Source: an uncultured Oscillospiraceae bacterium (GTDB taxonomy: Bacteria; Bacillota; Clostridia; Oscillospirales; Acutalibacteraceae). Taken from it: a stretch of 6,832 nt of DNA. A program made the translations under genes and the position numbers. The DNA lies in the NCBI GenBank assembly GCA_900555705.1, contig USLV01000069.1, positions 1 to 6,832 of the forward strand. Direction: 5' to 3'. Shown here piece by piece: positions 1 through 6,735 of the stretch; the first letter of the stretch is position 1, and every line of letters starts with the position of its first letter. Under the pieces are notes generated by a model, which made no database searches, was not told where the DNA came from, and worked only from the letters and a program-made list of their open reading frames with translations.

Positions 1-1
1 C

Positions 2-1093
2 ACCGGCCTTATCGTCGAAGGCGGGACGCTGACCGTCAAAACCGGCGGCGGCAGCGAAAACGCCAGCACTGTCACGGGCGGCGGATGGGGCAACTGGGGT
101 CGCCCCGACATGCCCGGCGGCACAGAAACAGAGGCGGATAACGGTGATACCACCAGCGCCAAGGGGCTGAAGGCTGCGGTCGACATCACCATTACCGGCG
201 GCGACATAACAGTGGATGCCTCCGACGACACGGTGCATGCCAACGGCACCGTTACCATCGGTGGAGGCGCGCTGACCCTGTCCTCCGGCGACGACGGCAT
301 CCATGCCGATGCGTCACTCACGATCAGCGGCGGCACAATCGAAATTGCCCAATCCTATGAAGGCATTGAAGGCGCCGATATTCGGATTGAGGACGGTCAT
401 ATTCGGTTGAAAGCGAGCGATGACGGACTCAACGCCGTCGGCGGCAGCGACGGCTCACCCCTGAATGGAAGACCGGGGCAAAACAGTTTTGCCTCAGGCG
501 GGAATCACACCATCACCATCACGGGCGGCACAATCATCGTTGACGCAGACGGCGACGGTGTGGATGCCAATGGTTCCATCGAGATGACCGGCGGCACACT
601 GCTGGTCTGCGGTCCGACCAACAGCGGCAACGGCGCACTGGATTTCGACGGCAGTTTTCAGATGGACGGCGGTATACTCGTCGCTATCGGCAGTCTCGGA
701 ATGGCACAGACCCCCTCAGACAGCTCGACACAATCTGTCGCTGCTCTCTCCCTCACCTCCCGCAGCGCAAACACACCACTGCATCTGGCGGACGCGGACG
801 GAAATGGGCTGCTGACATTTGTTCCCACAAAAGCCTATCAATCGGTCATTCTCAGCACACCGACGCTGAAAACCGGAGAAGCCTATACCCTCTTCACCGG
901 CGGCGAAGCGACGGACGAAACGACAGAAGGGTTGTACGCCAGCTATACCGACGGCGAGGAAGCGCTGACCTTCACTCTGTCCGATGTCGTCACCAGCGCA
1001 TCGGAGGATGGCGCAGCCATCGGCGGTATGGGCGGGAATCCCGGTGGTATGGGCGGGAATCCCGGCGGCATGAACCGTCCGGGAAGGCGCTGA
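2..1093 (+). CDS. Carbohydrate-binding-domain (DUF4353/Cthe_2159-like) beta-helix protein, 5' end outside window
   Basis: The frame is open from the left edge to the TGA at 1091-1093, so the N-terminus, including any signal peptide, lies upstream. The visible 363 residues are built of degenerate repeats of about 20 residues with the pattern (I/L)TI(T/S)GG-x-(I/L)-x-(V/L), followed by an Asp-rich turn such as SDDTVHANG, GDDGIHAD, SDDGLNAVGG or GDGVDANG. These are the rungs and acidic turns of a right-handed parallel beta-helix. The pattern matches the bacterial 'carbohydrate-binding domain-containing protein' group (DUF4353), whose studied member Cthe_2159 is a surface beta-helix that binds acidic polysaccharide; the Asp turns there suggest calcium binding. 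After the helix, residues around positions 700-1015 look like a small beta-rich domain. The C-terminus is a flexible GGMGGNP repeat ending in basic residues. No LPxTG sorting motif or C-terminal membrane segment is seen. The ligand is unknown. It appears to be a separate transcription unit, because a strong terminator follows. Confidence 0.8.
   Translation, partial: TGLIVEGGTLTVKTGGGSENASTVTGGGWGNWGRPDMPGGTETEADNGDTTSAKGLKAAVDITITGGDITVDASDDTVHANGTVTIGGGALTLSSGDDGIHADASLTISGGTIEIAQSYEGIEGADIRIEDGHIRLKASDDGLNAVGGSDGSPLNGRPGQNSFASGGNHTITITGGTIIVDADGDGVDANGSIEMTGGTLLVCGPTNSGNGALDFDGSFQMDGGILVAIGSLGMAQTPSDSSTQSVAALSLTSRSANTPLHLADADGNGLLTFVPTKAYQSVILSTPTLKTGEAYTLFTGGEATDETTEGLYASYTDGEEALTFTLSDVVTSASEDGAAIGGMGGNPGGMGGNPGGMNRPGRR
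1022..1072 (+). repeat. 21-bp in-frame tandem repeat coding for GGMGGNP
   Basis: Two copies, at 1022-1042 and 1043-1063, differ only at the third base of the first codon (GGC versus GGT). They are followed by a partial third copy (GGC GGC ATG, 1064-1072). The repeat encodes a flexible Gly-Met-Asn-Pro tail on the beta-helix protein. A unit of whole codons means copy-number change would leave the frame intact. Confidence 0.85.
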
Positions 1094-1125
1094 CCCATTC
1101 CGACACAGGCCGTGGCAGCATCCGG

Positions 1126-1175
1126 AAAAACACCGTGTAAAATGCAGAAAATCCTGTATTTTACACGGTGTTTTT
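1126..1175 (+). terminator. Strong, probably bidirectional rho-independent terminator
   Basis: The arms AAAAACACCGTGTAAAAT (1126-1143) and ATTTTACACGGTGTTTTT (1158-1175) are perfect 18-bp inverted repeats. The stem extends inward by a G-U pair (1144/1157) and three Watson-Crick pairs (1145-1147 with 1154-1156), leaving a 6-nt loop at 1148-1153. The right arm ends in five T, and the left arm starts with five A, so it could also stop transcription on the minus strand. It begins 32 nt after the stop of the beta-helix gene and insulates the adhE promoter from upstream transcription. Confidence 0.93.
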
Positions 1176-1187
1176 ATACGTGCTCTC

Positions 1188-1216
1188 TTGACTTTGCGCC
1201 GGACGACAGGTATACT
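1188..1216 (+). promoter_or_regulatory. Sigma-A/sigma-70 type promoter of adhE
   Basis: The -35 box is TTGACT (1188-1193, 5 of 6 to consensus) and the -10 box is TATACT (1211-1216, 5 of 6), with the ideal 17-nt spacer. Transcription should start near 1222-1224, giving a leader of about 100 nt before the adhE start. The promoter lies just downstream of the terminator hairpin and is the only convincing promoter seen for the block downstream. Confidence 0.85.
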
Positions 1217-1293
1217 AGAGAGGTAGGCGCGGGGGTGTTTTTTGAGGATACCCGTGTCGCGCTCAGAAATTGGGTTTGTATCTGGAATTGAGA

Positions 1294-1311
1294 TTGTTAA
1301 AAAACTGACAA
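1294..1311 (+). promoter_or_regulatory. Candidate Rex (NADH/NAD+ redox repressor) operator
   Basis: TTGTTAAAAAACTGACAA matches the Clostridia-type Rex consensus TTGTTAA-N4-TTAACAA at 12 of 14 defined positions, with mismatches only at 1305 and 1307. It lies about 70 nt downstream of the predicted transcription start and ends just before the adhE ribosome binding site. Rex represses adhE-type genes in many Bacillota when NADH is low, so target and site fit each other. Its place in the leader rather than over the -10 box suggests blocking of the elongating polymerase, or an unrecognised second promoter. The functional role is inferred from the match and the neighbouring gene. Confidence 0.72.
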
Positions 1312-1312
1312 T

Positions 1313-1317
1313 GGGAG
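1313..1317 (+). promoter_or_regulatory. Ribosome binding site that fixes the adhE start
   Basis: GGGAG lies 8 nt before the ATG at 1326. The frame is open upstream to a TTG at 1242 and contains another ATG at 1311, but neither has a Shine-Dalgarno sequence at a good distance. The ATG at 1326 gives the N-terminus normal for AdhE. Confidence 0.75.
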
Positions 1318-1325
1318 ATGACCGT

Positions 1326-3929
1326 ATGGCTACAGCAGTGACACAGGTAAGCACAGTAGAAGAGCTGGAGAAGAAGCTAGGGGAAGTGCGCGCAGCGCAG
1401 GCAGCGTATGCGCAGTACAGCCAGGAGCAGGTGGACGCAATCTTCAAGGCGGCGGCAATGGCGGCGAATGCACAGCGGATTGCGCTGGCGAAGATGGCGG
1501 TGGAAGAGACCGGCATGGGCGTGGTGGAGGACAAGGTGATCAAGAACCACTACGCGGCGGAATATATCTACAACGCCTACAAGGATACAAAGACCTGCGG
1601 GGTAATCGAAGAGGACAAGGCGTTCGGGACAAAGAAGATCGCGGAGCCGATCGGCGTGATCGCGGCGGTCATCCCGACAACGAACCCGACGTCGACGGCG
1701 ATCTTCAAGACGCTGCTGGCACTGAAGACGCGCAACGGCATCATCATCAGCCCACATCCGAGAGCGAAGGGGAGCACGATCGCGGCAGCGAAGGTTGTGC
1801 TGGAAGCGGCGATCGCGGCGGGCGCCCCGGCGGGCCTGATCGGATGGATTGATGTGCCGTCGCTGGAGCTGACGAACCTCGTGATGAAAGAAGCGGATAT
1901 CATCCTGGCGACGGGTGGCCCGGGCATGGTGAAGGCGGCATATTCGTCGGGGAAACCGGCGCTGGGTGTCGGCGCAGGCAACACGCCGGCGATCATCGAC
2001 GACACGGCGGATATTGAGCTGGCGGTGAACTCGATCATTCACTCGAAGACGTTTGACAACGGCATGATCTGTGCGTCGGAGCAGAGCGTGATCGTGCTGG
2101 ATAAGGTATATGCGAAGGTGAAGAAGGAGTTTGCGGCGCGTGGCTGCTACTTCCTGAACGCGGAGGAGACGGAAAAGGTCCGGAAGGTCATTCTCGTGAA
2201 CGGCGCGCTGAACGCGAAGATCGTAGGCCAGAGAGCGCCGGTGATCGCGGGACTGGCGGGACTGGAGATCCCGGAGACGAGCAAGATTCTGATCGGTGAA
2301 GTGGAGAGCGTGGACATCGCGGAGGAATTCGCACATGAGAAGCTGTCGCCGGTGCTGGCGATGTACCGTGCGAAGGATTTCGGGGATGCGCTGGACAAGG
2401 CGGAGCATCTGATCGCGGACGGCGGCTATGGGCATACGTCGTCGCTGTATGTGAACGCGGTGACGGAGCAGGAGAAGATCGGGGAATTTGCGGGACGGAT
2501 GAAGACCTGCCGGATTCTGGTGAACACGCCGTCGTCGCAGGGCGGCATCGGCGATCTGTACAACTTCAAGCTGAGCCCGTCGCTGACGCTGGGATGTGGT
2601 TCCTGGGGCGGGAACTCGGTGTCGGAGAACGTCGGGGTTAAGCACCTGCTGAATATCAAGACGGTGGCGGAGAGGAGAGAGAACATGCTGTGGTTCCGGG
2701 CGCCTGAGAAGGTGTATCTGAAGAAGGGCTGCCTGCCGGTGGCGCTGGACGAGCTGAAGCATGTGATGGACAAGAAGAAGGCGTTCATCGTGACGGACTC
2801 GTTCCTGTATCACAATGGGTATACGAAGGGGATCACGGATAAGCTGGACGAACTGGGAATCCAGCACATGACGTTCTTCAACGTGGCGCCGGATCCGTCT
2901 TTGGCGAGTGCACAGGAAGGCGCGGCGGCGATGCGGTCGTTCGAGCCGGATGTGATCATCGCGGTGGGCGGCGGCTCGGCGATGGACGCTGGCAAGATCA
3001 TGTGGGTGCTGTATGAGCATCCGGAAGTGGACTTCCTGGATATGGCGATGCGGTTCATGGATATCCGGAAGAGAGTATATACGTTCCCGAAGATGGGCGA
3101 GAAGGCATATTTCATTGCGGTTCCGACGACGGCGGGCACGGGGTCTGAGGTGACGCCGTTTGCGGTGATCACGGATGAGCGAACGGGCGTGAAGTATCCG
3201 CTGGCGGACTATGAGCTGTTGCCGAAGATGGCGATCGTGGATGCGGACATGATGATGAACGCGCCGAAGGGACTGACGTCGGCATCGGGAATCGATGCGG
3301 TGACGCATGCGCTGGAGGCGATTGCATCGATGCTGGCGACGGACTATACGGACGGACTGGCGGAGCGGTCTTTGAAGATGATCTTCGAATATCTGCCGCG
3401 CGCGTATGAGAACGGTCCGAACGATCCGGAAGCGCGTGAGAAGATGGCGAATGCGGCGACGATGGCGGGCATGGCGTTCGCGAACGCGTTCCTTGGTGTG
3501 TGCCATTCGATGGCGCACAAGCTGGGAGCGTTCCACCACCTGCCGCACGGCGTGGCGAATGCGCTGATGATCGACGAGGTGTTGCGGTTCAACGCGTCGG
3601 AGACACCGACGAAGATGGGTACGTTCCCGCAGTATGACCATCCGAAGACGCTGCGACGGTATGCGGAGGTTGCGGAGTATCTGGGCCTGAAGGGCAAGAC
3701 GGATGCGGAGAAGCTGGAGTCGCTGATTGCGGCGCTGGATGAGCTGAAGGAGAAGGTTGGGATCAAGAAGACGATCCGGGACTATGGGATTGATGAGAAG
3801 GACTTCCTCGACCGTCTGGACGACATGGTGGAGCAGGCCTTTGACGATCAGTGCACCGGCGCCAATCCCCGCTATCCTCTCATGGCTGAGATCAGGCAGA
3901 TGTACCTCAACGCCTTCTATGGCCGGTGA
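1326..3929 (+). CDS. adhE: Bifunctional acetaldehyde-CoA dehydrogenase / iron-containing alcohol dehydrogenase
   Basis: This cytoplasmic enzyme reduces acetyl-CoA to acetaldehyde and then to ethanol, using two NADH; AdhE proteins usually assemble into helical spirosomes. The 867-residue product is close to E. coli AdhE (891). The N-terminal half (about 1-440) is the CoA-acylating aldehyde dehydrogenase, with the catalytic Cys249 in FDNGMICASEQ and the dinucleotide-binding stretch TGGPGMVKAAYSSGKP from Thr196. A linker (about 441-455) leads into the group III iron-dependent alcohol dehydrogenase, with the GGGS nucleotide motif at 548-551. The expected iron ligands are all present: Asp657, His661, His727 and His741, each offset by four from the E. 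coli residues. The conserved C-terminal stretch FDDQCTGANPRYPL is intact. The gene has its own promoter and a candidate Rex site, so it should respond to redox state. Codon use is strongly G-ending (gcg, ctg, ccg, gtg) until about 3800, then changes to C-ending codons like the genes downstream. No terminator follows; the next gene starts 34 nt later. Confidence 0.97.
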   Translation: MATAVTQVSTVEELEKKLGEVRAAQAAYAQYSQEQVDAIFKAAAMAANAQRIALAKMAVEETGMGVVEDKVIKNHYAAEYIYNAYKDTKTCGVIEEDKAFGTKKIAEPIGVIAAVIPTTNPTSTAIFKTLLALKTRNGIIISPHPRAKGSTIAAAKVVLEAAIAAGAPAGLIGWIDVPSLELTNLVMKEADIILATGGPGMVKAAYSSGKPALGVGAGNTPAIIDDTADIELAVNSIIHSKTFDNGMICASEQSVIVLDKVYAKVKKEFAARGCYFLNAEETEKVRKVILVNGALNAKIVGQRAPVIAGLAGLEIPETSKILIGEVESVDIAEEFAHEKLSPVLAMYRAKDFGDALDKAEHLIADGGYGHTSSLYVNAVTEQEKIGEFAGRMKTCRILVNTPSSQGGIGDLYNFKLSPSLTLGCGSWGGNSVSENVGVKHLLNIKTVAERRENMLWFRAPEKVYLKKGCLPVALDELKHVMDKKKAFIVTDSFLYHNGYTKGITDKLDELGIQHMTFFNVAPDPSLASAQEGAAAMRSFEPDVIIAVGGGSAMDAGKIMWVLYEHPEVDFLDMAMRFMDIRKRVYTFPKMGEKAYFIAVPTTAGTGSEVTPFAVITDERTGVKYPLADYELLPKMAIVDADMMMNAPKGLTSASGIDAVTHALEAIASMLATDYTDGLAERSLKMIFEYLPRAYENGPNDPEAREKMANAATMAGMAFANAFLGVCHSMAHKLGAFHHLPHGVANALMIDEVLRFNASETPTKMGTFPQYDHPKTLRRYAEVAEYLGLKGKTDAEKLESLIAALDELKEKVGIKKTIRDYGIDEKDFLDRLDDMVEQAFDDQCTGANPRYPLMAEIRQMYLNAFYGR

Positions 3930-3946
3930 TGGTTTTTCGATAGAGT

Positions 3947-3954
3947 AAAGGAGG
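3947..3954 (+). promoter_or_regulatory. Strong ribosome binding site of the APH-like gene
   Basis: AAAGGAGG lies 9 nt before the ATG at 3964. It is the closest match to the anti-Shine-Dalgarno sequence in the window and fixes this start. Confidence 0.85.
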
Positions 3955-3963
3955 AAACACAAG

Positions 3964-4713
3964 ATGAATTTGCAGAAGGTTATCGCAGTGCGCAACAACA
4001 AGACCATCTATCGCGACGGAGATCTCGCGATCAAGGTGTTCAATGAGGGCTTTTCCAAGTCCGACGTCCTCAATGAGGCGCTGAATCAGGCGCGTGTCGA
4101 GGAGACCGGCCTCGCCATCCCGAAGGTGATCGAGGTCACGAAGATAGACGGCAAATGGGCGATTGTCTCGGAGTTTATCGCGGGCAAGACGCTCGATCGT
4201 CTGATGGCCGAAAACCCGGAGAAAAAGGACGAATATCTTGAGATGTTTGTCAATCTCCAGCTGGAAGTACACAGCAAGAAAGCGCCGCTGCTCAACCGCC
4301 TCAAGGACAAGATGTCCCGTAAAATCGCCGAGACGGATCTCGACGCCACCACCCGCTATGAGCTGCACACTCGTCTCGAGGGCATGCCGAAGCACACGAA
4401 GGTCTGTCACGGCGACTTCAACCCGAGTAACATCATCATCGCCGAGGACGGCACACCCTATATTCTCGACTGGTCGCACGCAACCCAGGGCAACGCGAGT
4501 GCCGATGCCGCCCGGACCTACCTGCTGTTCTGGCTGTCCGGCGACATCGACGGCGCGGAGAAATATCTGAACCTCTTCTGCAAGAAGAGCGACACGGCAA
4601 AGCAGTATGTCCAGCAGTGGCTGCCGATCGTGGCCGCCTCGCAGTCGGTCAAGGGCAAACCGGAGGAGCGCGAGTTCCTGCTGCACTGGGTCGATGTCGT
4701 GGATTACGAATAA
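3964..4713 (+). CDS. APH/choline-kinase-fold phosphotransferase, substrate unknown
   Basis: The 249-residue protein has the aminoglycoside phosphotransferase (PF01636) kinase-like fold. AIKVF places a probable ATP-binding lysine at Lys24. The catalytic loop HGDFNPSN spans 149-156, with His149, the catalytic base Asp151 and the metal-ligand Asn156. ILDW carries the metal-binding Asp169. KWAIVSEFIAGKTL (64-77) looks like the hinge between the lobes. Members of this superfamily phosphorylate small molecules (antibiotics, choline, sugars, homoserine) and sometimes proteins. The family name is not evidence of antibiotic resistance here: the protein is shorter than typical APH enzymes and sits among redox genes with no mobile element visible. 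The start is set by the AAAGGAGG site. It lies 34 nt after adhE and 27 nt before the [2Fe-2S] gene, probably in the same operon. Its codon use (gcc, ctc, atc) resembles that of the genes downstream. Fold assignment is confident; function is not known. Confidence 0.85.
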   Translation: MNLQKVIAVRNNKTIYRDGDLAIKVFNEGFSKSDVLNEALNQARVEETGLAIPKVIEVTKIDGKWAIVSEFIAGKTLDRLMAENPEKKDEYLEMFVNLQLEVHSKKAPLLNRLKDKMSRKIAETDLDATTRYELHTRLEGMPKHTKVCHGDFNPSNIIIAEDGTPYILDWSHATQGNASADAARTYLLFWLSGDIDGAEKYLNLFCKKSDTAKQYVQQWLPIVAASQSVKGKPEEREFLLHWVDVVDYE

Positions 4714-4740
4714 TCGAATTCGACGGAAGGGATGAGAAGC

Positions 4741-4980
4741 ATGAAAGTGACAATCTGTATCGGCAGTTCCTGCCATCTCAAGGGTTCCCGCCAGGTGGTG
4801 GAGACACTGCAGTATCTCGTGAACGAAAACGGTCTGCAGGACAAAGTGGAACTCGCGGGCGCCTTCTGCATGGGCGACTGTGTGCATGGCGTCAATGTGA
4901 CGGTGGATGGCGAGCGCTATTCCGTCCAGCCGGATACTGTTAAGGAATTCTTCGAGCAGCAGATCCGCAGCCGGATCTGA
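4741..4980 (+). CDS. Small thioredoxin-like [2Fe-2S] ferredoxin (NuoE/HydC-like domain)
   Basis: The 79-residue protein carries the four cysteines of the thioredoxin-like [2Fe-2S] family: Cys6-x4-Cys11 (CIGSSC) and Cys43-x3-Cys47 (CMGDC). It also has the typical VNVTVDGERYSVQPDTV segment near the C-terminus. It corresponds to the C-terminal cluster domain of NuoE-type subunits without the N-terminal helical bundle. Such stand-alone domains are common next to [FeFe]-hydrogenase genes, where they probably pass electrons to or from the hydrogenase. An in-frame ATG at 4732 is rejected as the start because it directly abuts the GGAAGGG ribosome binding site (4725-4731), while the ATG at 4741 has a 9-nt spacer. 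The gene precedes the sensory hydrogenase by 78 nt, which suggests it may be a redox partner of that sensor rather than part of a catalytic hydrogenase. Confidence 0.9.
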   Translation: MKVTICIGSSCHLKGSRQVVETLQYLVNENGLQDKVELAGAFCMGDCVHGVNVTVDGERYSVQPDTVKEFFEQQIRSRI

Positions 4981-4992
4981 GCATGAACTCCT

Positions 4993-5035
4993 TTCGCCGC
5001 CCGTCGGGAGGAGGCTTCTCCAGACGGGCGGCGAA
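4993..5035 (+). promoter_or_regulatory. GC-rich intergenic hairpin before the hydrogenase gene
   Basis: The arms TTCGCCGCCCGTC (4993-5005) and GACGGGCGGCGAA (5023-5035) pair perfectly over 13 bp. After one G/A mismatch (5006/5022), GGAGGA (5007-5012) pairs with TTCTCC (5016-5021), including one G-U pair, leaving a 3-nt loop. The following bases, TTATATG, hold no U-run, so this is not a standard intrinsic terminator. It could be a partial terminator, an RNase-resistant end that stabilises the upstream mRNA, or a processing site that sets different levels for the genes on either side. The structure is seen directly; the role is inferred. Confidence 0.7.
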
Positions 5036-5042
5036 TTATATG

Positions 5043-5048
5043 AAAGGA
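5043..5048 (+). promoter_or_regulatory. Ribosome binding site of the sensory hydrogenase gene
   Basis: AAAGGA lies 10 nt before the ATG at 5059. An out-of-frame ATG at 5040 overlaps this region but has no Shine-Dalgarno sequence of its own. Confidence 0.7.
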
Positions 5049-5058
5049 CGGAACAGGG

Positions 5059-6735
5059 ATGGCATCCTTCCTCAAGCTGAAAAAGTCCAATTGCAAAAAC
5101 TGTTATAAATGTATCCGGCATTGTCCGGTCAAATCCATTCGCTTTTCCGACAATCAGGCACACATCGTCGAGGACGAGTGCATCCTGTGCGGTCAATGCT
5201 TTGTCGTCTGCCCGCAGAACGCGAAAGAGATTCGCAGCGATGTCGACCGCGCGAAGGAGCTGATCGCAAGCGGCGCGCCGATATATGTCAGCCTCGCCCC
5301 CTCCTTTGTCGCCTGTTATGAAGGCGCGACAATCGGAACGATGCGGGACGCGCTCCGGCAGCTCGGATTTGCGGATGCAGCGGAGACAGCGCTCGGTGCG
5401 ACAACGGTCAAAACCTGCTATGAAGACATGGTACGCGAGGGCAAACAGGATGTGGTCATCTCCTCCTGCTGTCACTCCGTCAACCTGCTGATTCAAAAAT
5501 ATTATCCGGAGGCCCTCCCCTATCTCGCGCAGATACAGTCGCCGATGCAGGCTCACTGCACATCGATCAGGCGCGAGCATCCGGAGGCCAAAACGGTCTT
5601 TATCGGCCCCTGCATTTCCAAAAAGGATGAGGCGGAGCGGTATCCGGGACTGGTCGACTGCGTGCTGACCTTCGAAGAGCTCTCGAGCTGGTTCGAAGCG
5701 GAGGGCATTGCACCCGCCCGCGGCGAGGAACATACCGAAGAGAGCCGCGCACGCCTCTTTCCGACCTCCGGCGGCATCCTGCGCACGATGGACTGCGACA
5801 GCCCGGATTACAGCTATATCACTGTGGATGGGGTGGAGAACTGCATTCGCGCGCTGAAGGATATCGTCGCCGGGCGCATGTCCAAATGCTTTATCGAGAT
5901 GTCCGCCTGTGCGGGCAGCTGCATCGGCGGCCCGGCCATCACGAAGAAGAACCATGCGCCGATTCGTGAATTTATGGCGGTCGACCGCTATGCCGGCCGA
6001 CAGGACTTTGCGGTTCCGCCGGTCGAGCGGGAGTTACTCGACAAGAACATGCCCTTCCTCGGCACTCGTCGGGAACGGCCGGGCGGCAGCGCCATCGAAG
6101 AAATCCTCCGCCAGATGGGCAAAACTGCTCCGGAGCAGGAACTCAACTGCGGCAGCTGTGGCTACGACACCTGTCGCGAAAAGGCGGTTGCCGTTTTGCA
6201 GGGCAAGGCGGATCTTTCGATGTGCCTCCCTTTCCTCAAGGAGAAGGCTGAGAGTTTTTCCGACACCATCATCAACAATACGCCGAACGGCATTGTCGTG
6301 CTCAACGAGCAGCTGGAGGTGCAGCAGATCAACAAGGCTGCCTGCCGCATGCTCAACGTCAAGCACCCGTCGGATGTGCTCGGCGACCAGGTTATCCGCA
6401 TCCTCGACCCCACGGTATTCCTGGATGTGATGCAGAATGGCCGCAACATACATGATCAGCGCGTCTATCTCGCAGAATATCAGAAATATGTCGAACAGAG
6501 CATCATCTACGACAAGAGTTATCATATCGTCATGAACATCATGCGTGACGTAACCGACGAGGAGGCCGCGCGCTCCCGCAAGGAAGAGCTCAGCCGTCAC
6601 ACTATCGAGGTCACCGACAAGGTGATCGAGAAGCAGATGCGGGTGGTGCAGGAGATCGCCTCGCTGCTCGGCGAGACAACCGCCGAGACCAAGATCGCGC
6701 TGACCAACCTGAAGGAGTCGTTGAGCGATGAATAA
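5059..6735 (+). CDS. hydS: Sensory [FeFe]-hydrogenase with C-terminal PAS domain (HydS/HsfB type)
   Basis: This 558-residue cytoplasmic protein has four parts. Two [4Fe-4S] ferredoxin motifs lie near the N-terminus (Cys12, 15, 18, 22 and Cys41, 44, 47, 51). The H-cluster domain (about 75-350) supplies the expected ligands Cys138 (in SSCCH), Cys185 (in GPCISKK), Cys284 and Cys288 (in EMSACAGSC). A further Fe-S domain of the PF04060 type follows, with Cys364-x2-Cys367-x4-Cys372-x16-Cys389. A PAS domain (about 398-505, FSDTIINNTPNGIVVLNE) then leads into a probable coiled helix (505-558). Compared with catalytic enzymes, the L2 Met of MPC is Gly183, the Met two residues before the first L3 Cys is Ser282, and the Pro after the L1 cysteines is His139. 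The proton-relay Cys equivalent (Cys137) is kept. These changes plus the PAS domain point to group C sensors thought to detect H2 or redox state and signal through a partner. The partner is probably the phosphatase whose start codon overlaps the end of this gene. The start is chosen by AAAGGA at 5043-5048. Confidence 0.93.
   Translation: MASFLKLKKSNCKNCYKCIRHCPVKSIRFSDNQAHIVEDECILCGQCFVVCPQNAKEIRSDVDRAKELIASGAPIYVSLAPSFVACYEGATIGTMRDALRQLGFADAAETALGATTVKTCYEDMVREGKQDVVISSCCHSVNLLIQKYYPEALPYLAQIQSPMQAHCTSIRREHPEAKTVFIGPCISKKDEAERYPGLVDCVLTFEELSSWFEAEGIAPARGEEHTEESRARLFPTSGGILRTMDCDSPDYSYITVDGVENCIRALKDIVAGRMSKCFIEMSACAGSCIGGPAITKKNHAPIREFMAVDRYAGRQDFAVPPVERELLDKNMPFLGTRRERPGGSAIEEILRQMGKTAPEQELNCGSCGYDTCREKAVAVLQGKADLSMCLPFLKEKAESFSDTIINNTPNGIVVLNEQLEVQQINKAACRMLNVKHPSDVLGDQVIRILDPTVFLDVMQNGRNIHDQRVYLAEYQKYVEQSIIYDKSYHIVMNIMRDVTDEEAARSRKEELSRHTIEVTDKVIEKQMRVVQEIASLLGETTAETKIALTNLKESLSDE

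Noticed and set aside
2..1093. Tandem rungs of the beta-helix as a CRISPR or other DNA-level repeat array
   Set aside because: The rungs are conserved only as a loose protein pattern and differ greatly in DNA sequence. Only the 21-bp tail repeat is repeated at DNA level.
1126..1175. Inverted repeat as a transposon end or attachment site
   Set aside because: The arms are separated by only 14 nt, fold into one hairpin, and end in T-runs just after a stop codon. An intrinsic terminator explains them fully.
1270..1299. Second promoter overlapping the Rex-like site (TTGGGT then TTGTTA)
   Set aside because: The -35-like box is weak and the -10 position has almost no match to TATAAT, whereas the promoter at 1188-1216 is near consensus.
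1242..1325. N-terminal extension of adhE from a TTG at 1242
   Set aside because: The extension would run through the leader and the Rex-like site, has no Shine-Dalgarno sequence and matches no AdhE N-terminus. GGGAG before the ATG at 1326 explains the start.
1377..4007. Minus-strand open frame of 876 codons opposite adhE
   Set aside because: Its protein is Arg/His/Leu-rich with no recognisable domain. The openness comes from the strongly G-ending codon use of adhE, which removes stop codons from the opposite strand. The adhE reading has all catalytic residues.
3964..4713. Aminoglycoside resistance gene
   Set aside because: Only the broad APH fold is supported. Length, gene context and absence of mobile elements argue against an acquired resistance enzyme.
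3907..5955. Minus-strand open frame of 682 codons spanning three genes
   Set aside because: It lies opposite three well-supported genes with good ribosome binding sites and crosses their intergenic regions. It is an antisense shadow of GC-rich coding DNA.
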